Shown piece by piece: positions 44,026 through 48,000 of a stretch of DNA of 48,000 nucleotides. The DNA is from an uncultured Chlorobiaceae bacterium (GTDB taxonomy: Bacteria > Bacteroidota > Chlorobiia > Chlorobiales > Chlorobiaceae). Both the position numbers and the translations under genes were made by a program. The notes under the pieces were generated by a model. It did no database searches, was not told where the DNA came from, and worked only from the letters and a program-made list of their open reading frames with translations. Positions within the stretch are counted from its first letter, which is position 1. Each line of letters opens with the position of its first letter. The stretch lies in NCBI GenBank assembly GCA_903865705.1, contig CAIPKT010000190.1, positions 1 through 48,000 of the forward strand, in the 5' to 3' direction.

Positions 44026-44967
44026 ATGAGCCGCTCAAAAGAAGAATGGATTGAACAGCTTGAATCCGGTCTGCCGCCAAAGGAGAGGATCGTCGAGCGT
44101 AACGCGGCCATTACTGCTCAGTATGCGGCGTGGTATTTACAAAAACCGGAGCTTTTCAAGTGGGCGGGTATGGCGGCTTTTGCATCGCGGCAGGTTGGCG
44201 TTGCGCTGGCTTTCTCCGAAATGATACATGACCCGGATCAGCTTGTCATTCAGGAAGAGGCGCAGGATGAGGGTTTTTCATTTGATCCTGGACGGTTGTT
44301 CCGTTCTGCTCTCAATAACTTTTTTTCTGTCCCTTCGTTTCTGCTCTCGGTAGGCGCCCAGCAGCTTTTTCTTGCTGATCTTGATGAACTCCGACGCGGG
44401 AACAATGATATTTTTTCCGATATCGCTTGGGCACATGCGGCCTATCTTGAAGGCGGCATTGGTGAAATTGAGAAAAACTGCGTGGGAGAGAAAGAGGAAT
44501 ATATGCTGACAGGCTTCAGAATGATTGATGAGGGCATGCGCATGCTCGAACAAAGGGGAAATCAAGAGGAGGCCCGCAGGATGATATGGGACGGTAATGT
44601 GCTCCTGCTTCGTCAAGAACAGCTTAATACCTTGCAGCCGGTTTTTGATGCAATCAGTCAGCAGGGAAGGATTGTGATTTCTTTTGGAAGCGAGCTTGAT
44701 TTTTCCGGAGCGGTTGAAAACGTCAAAGCATCATTTTCATCTTTTTCAGGATATTTCGAAACGCTGTCCGGTATCAAAAGCGTTACTGACCGGGATAGCC
44801 GCTGGCAGTGGATCGAAAAAGATGTGCTGCCGGCCTGGAAGCGCGTGGATTGTACCTACGGTGAAGGATCCGGTCTGAAAAAGCAGCTTGAAGCATTTGC
44901 TGCCGGTGAATTAACCATGATGCATCAGGTCAAACAGTATGCCGCTAACCTGTTCCATATTTCTTGA
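44026..44967 (+). CDS. Protein of unknown function (possibly DUF2515-like)
   Basis: This 313-residue soluble protein is predicted to be mostly helical. The opening VERNAAITAQYAAWYLQKPELFKWAGMAAFASRQVGVAL recalls DUF2515 proteins, where a similar NRN-T-Y-PE-W-A pattern appears, but I make this link from memory and with low confidence. The middle has WDGNVLLLRQEQLNTLQPVFD. No signal peptide, membrane span or catalytic motif is evident. It is transcribed alone, with a 260-base AT-rich region before it that shows nothing else, and it converges with the ABC exporter. Confidence 0.75.
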   Translation: MSRSKEEWIEQLESGLPPKERIVERNAAITAQYAAWYLQKPELFKWAGMAAFASRQVGVALAFSEMIHDPDQLVIQEEAQDEGFSFDPGRLFRSALNNFFSVPSFLLSVGAQQLFLADLDELRRGNNDIFSDIAWAHAAYLEGGIGEIEKNCVGEKEEYMLTGFRMIDEGMRMLEQRGNQEEARRMIWDGNVLLLRQEQLNTLQPVFDAISQQGRIVISFGSELDFSGAVENVKASFSSFSGYFETLSGIKSVTDRDSRWQWIEKDVLPAWKRVDCTYGEGSGLKKQLEAFAAGELTMMHQVKQYAANLFHIS

Positions 44968-44993
44968 ACAGGAGAAAATGGTACGCTGTTGTT

Positions 44994-46229
44994 CTACTTT
45001 GGTCGGAGCGCTTCTACGGGGTTGAGATTAGCTGCTTTCCAAGCGGGGAAGAGTCCGAATGCTATACCGATTACGGAGCATACAATCATGGAGACGGTTA
45101 TCCAGAGCAGCGGGAATATCGGCGGGAGATTGAATTTGAGTGCCACAATATTCCCTGCCGCAATGCCGATAATAATCCCGATCAGGCCGCCGGCAATGGA
45201 GAGAAAGAGAGCTTCAAAAAGGAACTGGCGAAGAATGGTGGTGCGGGGTGCCCCGATTGATTTTCGGATACCGATCTCTTTTGTTCTTTCGGTAACGCTG
45301 ACCAGCATGATGTTCATGATTCCTACCCCGGCGGTAAGGAGGGCCATAAAGCTGATGATGAATGCGCCGGTACTGATAGCGCTCTTTATGTCTCTGAACG
45401 AGTCGATGAGTGATTCGTTTGTTCTGATTTCGAAGTCATTGATGTCTTTGACGGTGAGTCCTCTGGCAAGCCTCATGTTCCCTATCGCCCGGTCGATGAC
45501 ATGGGGATACTCTTTGCGTGAGGGGGCTTCGACAGTGATGTTGAGGCTGCTTTTTTCATTGATATGGTCGAGGTATCGGGTTATGGGAATGAGCACAAAG
45601 TTATCCTGACTCTGCCCGAATGCGGCTCCCTTTTTATCAAAAACTCCGGCAACACTATAGACGTCTCCGTTTACCTTGATAAGTTTGTTTTGCGGGTTTT
45701 CGCCTGAAGGAAAGAGCGTTGCGGCAAGTTCGCTTCCGATTACTGCGATGTTTCTTGCTGAGCGGATATCGGTTTCCGAGAGGTTGCGGCCGGTCGCTAT
45801 GGTGTAGCCGTTGGAGGCGGAAAAGTTTTCATCACCGCCGGTCATGGTAACATCGGGGTTTGTGGTACGGTTGGCATATTTCGCAAGATTGGCAGGGCTG
45901 GTAATGGTAAAACCGATATTGCGAGCGCTTGTTCCCATGCTTTTTCGGAACAGGAGCGCCTGCTTGTAGGTGATATCTTTCCTGTTGGCATAGAAGTTCC
46001 GGCTGTGTCCGCTGCCGAACACTGTGGCTGGATTTTTTTGAATCTGGAAGGTGTTGGCTCCAAGGCTGGTGAGACCGGTTTCTACGCTTTTGTCGATGGC
46101 ATCAAGCGCGGTCATGACGGCAATGATGGAAAATACTCCTACAGCTACACCCATAATGGTGAGCCAAGAGCGGAGCCGGTTGACGGCGAGAGAGTAGATC
46201 GCCTGGGTAATGGTTTCACGCAACTGCAT
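44994..46229 (-). CDS. MacB-type ABC transporter permease (second)
   Basis: This 411-residue protein has one N-terminal membrane span, a periplasmic MacB_PCD-type domain (about residues 45-270) and three C-terminal spans of the FtsX fold. TERTKEIGIRKSIGAPRTTILRQFLFEA is the typical coupling loop that contacts the ATPase. It starts eight bases after the preceding permease and is cotranscribed with it and with the ATPase. Such systems work by moving a periplasmic or membrane-bound substrate toward the outside; it may use a MacA-like adaptor outside the window. The substrate is unknown. Confidence 0.9.
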   Translation of the reverse strand: MQLRETITQAIYSLAVNRLRSWLTIMGVAVGVFSIIAVMTALDAIDKSVETGLTSLGANTFQIQKNPATVFGSGHSRNFYANRKDITYKQALLFRKSMGTSARNIGFTITSPANLAKYANRTTNPDVTMTGGDENFSASNGYTIATGRNLSETDIRSARNIAVIGSELAATLFPSGENPQNKLIKVNGDVYSVAGVFDKKGAAFGQSQDNFVLIPITRYLDHINEKSSLNITVEAPSRKEYPHVIDRAIGNMRLARGLTVKDINDFEIRTNESLIDSFRDIKSAISTGAFIISFMALLTAGVGIMNIMLVSVTERTKEIGIRKSIGAPRTTILRQFLFEALFLSIAGGLIGIIIGIAAGNIVALKFNLPPIFPLLWITVSMIVCSVIGIAFGLFPAWKAANLNPVEALRPK

Positions 46230-46237
46230 AAATACTC

Positions 46238-47503
46238 CTATTCATAACGCAACGAGTCTGCCGGGTCGAGCTTCGAGGCTGTCACTGCCGGAGCAAGGCC
46301 CGAGATGATGCCGGTGACGACGGAAACGGCAAGACTTGCCATGATAAGGTCAAGCGAGAACTGTACCGGAAAATCCGGCATGATTTTTCCGATGGCAAAG
46401 GTTATCAGAAAAGAGGTGCTGAGCCCGATAAATCCTCCGATGAGGCAGATCATCACCGATTCGATAAGAAACTGCAGAAGAATGGTCTGGCGCCGGGCAC
46501 CGAGCGCCTTGCGCAGTCCGATCTCCCGGGTACGTTCTTTGACGCTGACGAAGGTGATGTTCATGATCCCAATGGCACCGACAAAGAGCGACATCCCTGT
46601 TATAAAGATACCTGCCACAGCAATGCCGTTTTTGATGGGGTCAAGCTGGCTTTTGAAGGCCCTCTGTTCGTTGATCGAAAAATTTTCATTATTTCCGGCC
46701 GGAATCCTTCGGATTCTGCGCATCAGCCCGAGCAACTCCTCCTTGGCTTCTGCTACACGCGTCTGATCTTTGATTTTCACCCGTACGGTGGTGAACATGT
46801 TTTTACCGTAGATTTTTTCAAAAGCACCGAGCGGCATAATAATTTGGTTATCGAAACTGAAAAGCCCCAGAAATTTACCCTGTTTTTTGAAAACACCGAT
46901 AATGCGGCATTTGCGGCTTTTGAGCTGGATGGATTTGTCGAGAGCGGGCTCGTTCGGAAAGAGGCCGCTTGCAATATCGTCACCGATGACGCAGACCATT
47001 TCACTGCTGCTTGATTCTGCTGGTGTAAAGAACCGGCCCATGGTAAGCGCACCGGATGCCGTTTGAAGGTAGTCGCCGGTGGTACCGAGTGAAATTACCT
47101 GCTCAAGGATTTGATCCTTGTATTTAGCCGTTGCCTGATAGGTCGACATTTGCGGTACGGCGATTAGGAGCTCGGATTTCGGATTGTCGGCAATGATCCG
47201 GTTGAGCTGGGCGGCATATTCTGGTTTAAGGTCAGGACGGTTCCGGTACAGCCACCACTGCCCCATGGTGGTCCATGATGATTTCTGGACGTAAATAACA
47301 TCGTAGCCAAGCATGGCAAGGCTTTTTTCAAATCCTAGATCAATGCCGTTGATTGCAGTGCCCATCATGGTGATGGCGACAATACCGATAATGACGCCGA
47401 GCGCGGTAAGAAAAGAACGCGTTTTATTCGCCCTGATCTGAAAGATGGCCATTTTCAGGCTCTCCGTACTTTCATAGCGGAATTGTCGGTAAGTCTGGCT
47501 CAT
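46238..47503 (-). CDS. MacB-type ABC transporter permease (first)
   Basis: This 421-residue protein has the same plan as its neighbour: an N-terminal span near residues 30-50 ([18 protein letters not shown]), a large periplasmic domain, and three C-terminal spans with the FtsX loop [21 protein letters not shown]. The start codon overlaps the end of the ATPase gene (47500-47503), indicating coupled translation. The two permeases are clearly related to each other but not identical, so they may form a heterodimer around one ATPase pair. Substrate unknown; macrolide, lipoprotein or peptide export are family possibilities. Confidence 0.9.
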   Translation of the reverse strand: MSQTYRQFRYESTESLKMAIFQIRANKTRSFLTALGVIIGIVAITMMGTAINGIDLGFEKSLAMLGYDVIYVQKSSWTTMGQWWLYRNRPDLKPEYAAQLNRIIADNPKSELLIAVPQMSTYQATAKYKDQILEQVISLGTTGDYLQTASGALTMGRFFTPAESSSSEMVCVIGDDIASGLFPNEPALDKSIQLKSRKCRIIGVFKKQGKFLGLFSFDNQIIMPLGAFEKIYGKNMFTTVRVKIKDQTRVAEAKEELLGLMRRIRRIPAGNNENFSINEQRAFKSQLDPIKNGIAVAGIFITGMSLFVGAIGIMNITFVSVKERTREIGLRKALGARRQTILLQFLIESVMICLIGGFIGLSTSFLITFAIGKIMPDFPVQFSLDLIMASLAVSVVTGIISGLAPAVTASKLDPADSLRYE

Positions 47504-48000
47504 TGACTCATGTCACTTTCGATTTTCCCGTCCCGGAGCCGGATGATACGGCGGGTGTAGCGGGCGATGTCCTCTTCATGCGTGATGAGGATGATGGTAT
47601 TGCCTGCTTCGGAAAGCGCACCGAAAATCTTCATGATATCCTTGCTTGTTGCGGTGTCGAGGTTTCCCGTTGGCTCATCGGCAAGAATAATCGACGGGTT
47701 GTTGATGAGCGCTCGTGCGATGGCCACGCGCTGAATCTGACCTCCCGAAAGTTCAGCCGGTTTATGCATTATCCGGTCGCCGAGCCCTACTCTGACAAGA
47801 GCTTTATTTGCCCGTTCTTCACGTTCATCAGGCGAAACCCCGGCATAGATCAACGGCAATTCGACATTGCGAAGGCAGTTGAGACGGGGGAGTAAGTTAA
47901 AGGTCTGAAAAACAAAGCCGATTTCCCGGTTCCTGATACGGGCAAGTTCATCATCGTCCATCTCGGCCACCTGTTGACCGTTGAGTTCATAGGTGCCTGA
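47500..48000 (-). CDS. MacB/LolD-type ABC transporter ATPase, 5' end outside the window
   Basis: The frame stays open to the window edge, so the N-terminal part with Walker A is missing. What is visible is the typical [21 protein letters not shown] (Q-loop), the signature [15 protein letters not shown], Walker B in [12 protein letters not shown] and the H-loop LITHEED. These features match the LolD/MacB subgroup that pairs with FtsX-fold permeases. The GTG at 47970 is only an internal codon. It overlaps the next gene by four bases. Confidence 0.92.
   Translation of the reverse strand, partial: SGTYELNGQQVAEMDDDELARIRNREIGFVFQTFNLLPRLNCLRNVELPLIYAGVSPDEREERANKALVRVGLGDRIMHKPAELSGGQIQRVAIARALINNPSIILADEPTGNLDTATSKDIMKIFGALSEAGNTIILITHEEDIARYTRRIIRLRDGKIESDMSQ

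Overview
The window most likely comes from a green sulfur bacterium (Chlorobiaceae, Chlorobium/Pelodictyon group). The main evidence is a 75-residue CsmB/CsmF-type chlorosome envelope protein at 2781-3008 (- strand). Codon use, the loose ribosome binding sites, a TTG start at lpxD and the general gene content fit this. I cannot name a species from the sequence alone.

Layout. 1-9300 is a phosphate-acquisition block. It holds the 3' part of a large secreted alkaline phosphatase, a HAD phosphatase, the chlorosome gene, and then pstS-pstC-pstA-pstB-phoU followed by a divergent second PhoU-like gene. 9390-13660 is an RND efflux adaptor and pump. 13712-15381 is a translationally coupled pair of membrane proteins (DoxX-like, and a haem-copper-oxidase-subunit-I-like protein). 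15404-18098 holds a family 2 glycosyltransferase, an OB-fold DUF3127 protein with an SSB-like tail, a DnaQ-type exonuclease and a short-chain dehydrogenase. 18114-24442 (- strand) is a signalling pair: a CheB-CheR-PAS fusion and a multi-PAS hybrid histidine kinase, with no chemotaxis genes nearby. 25045-28701 is a 1218-residue FAD/Fe-S oxidoreductase. Converging on it is a two-gene unit (- strand) encoding a small membrane protein with cytochrome-b-like histidine spacing and a multihaem cytochrome with 18 CXXCH motifs.

30996-32949 holds an aminotransferase remnant, RNase P RNA (its 3' end overlaps that remnant), a zinc-ribbon coiled-coil protein, tRNA-Leu(CAG) and ribosomal protein L33. 33098-41965 is mostly core metabolism: lysA, metF, comEC, an orphan peptide-type ABC permease, rplY (L25/Ctc), prs and lpxD. 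42058-44967 holds two NTF2-fold proteins flanking an OmpA-type protein, and a protein of unknown function. 44994 to the end is a MacB/LolD-type ABC exporter (two permeases and an ATPase that runs off the window).

How they work together. The phosphatases would release phosphate, Pst would import it and PhoU would report on it. The b-type/18-haem pair looks like a quinone-to-periplasm electron conduit and is my leading candidate for an undescribed system. Other points of note are the rearranged alkaline phosphatase, a PhoU paralogue that lacks the usual metal-binding motifs, an exonuclease next to an SSB-like OB-fold protein, and a ComEC whose beta-lactamase-like tail has lost its metal ligands. 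All functional calls come from reading the sequence; no database search was run.
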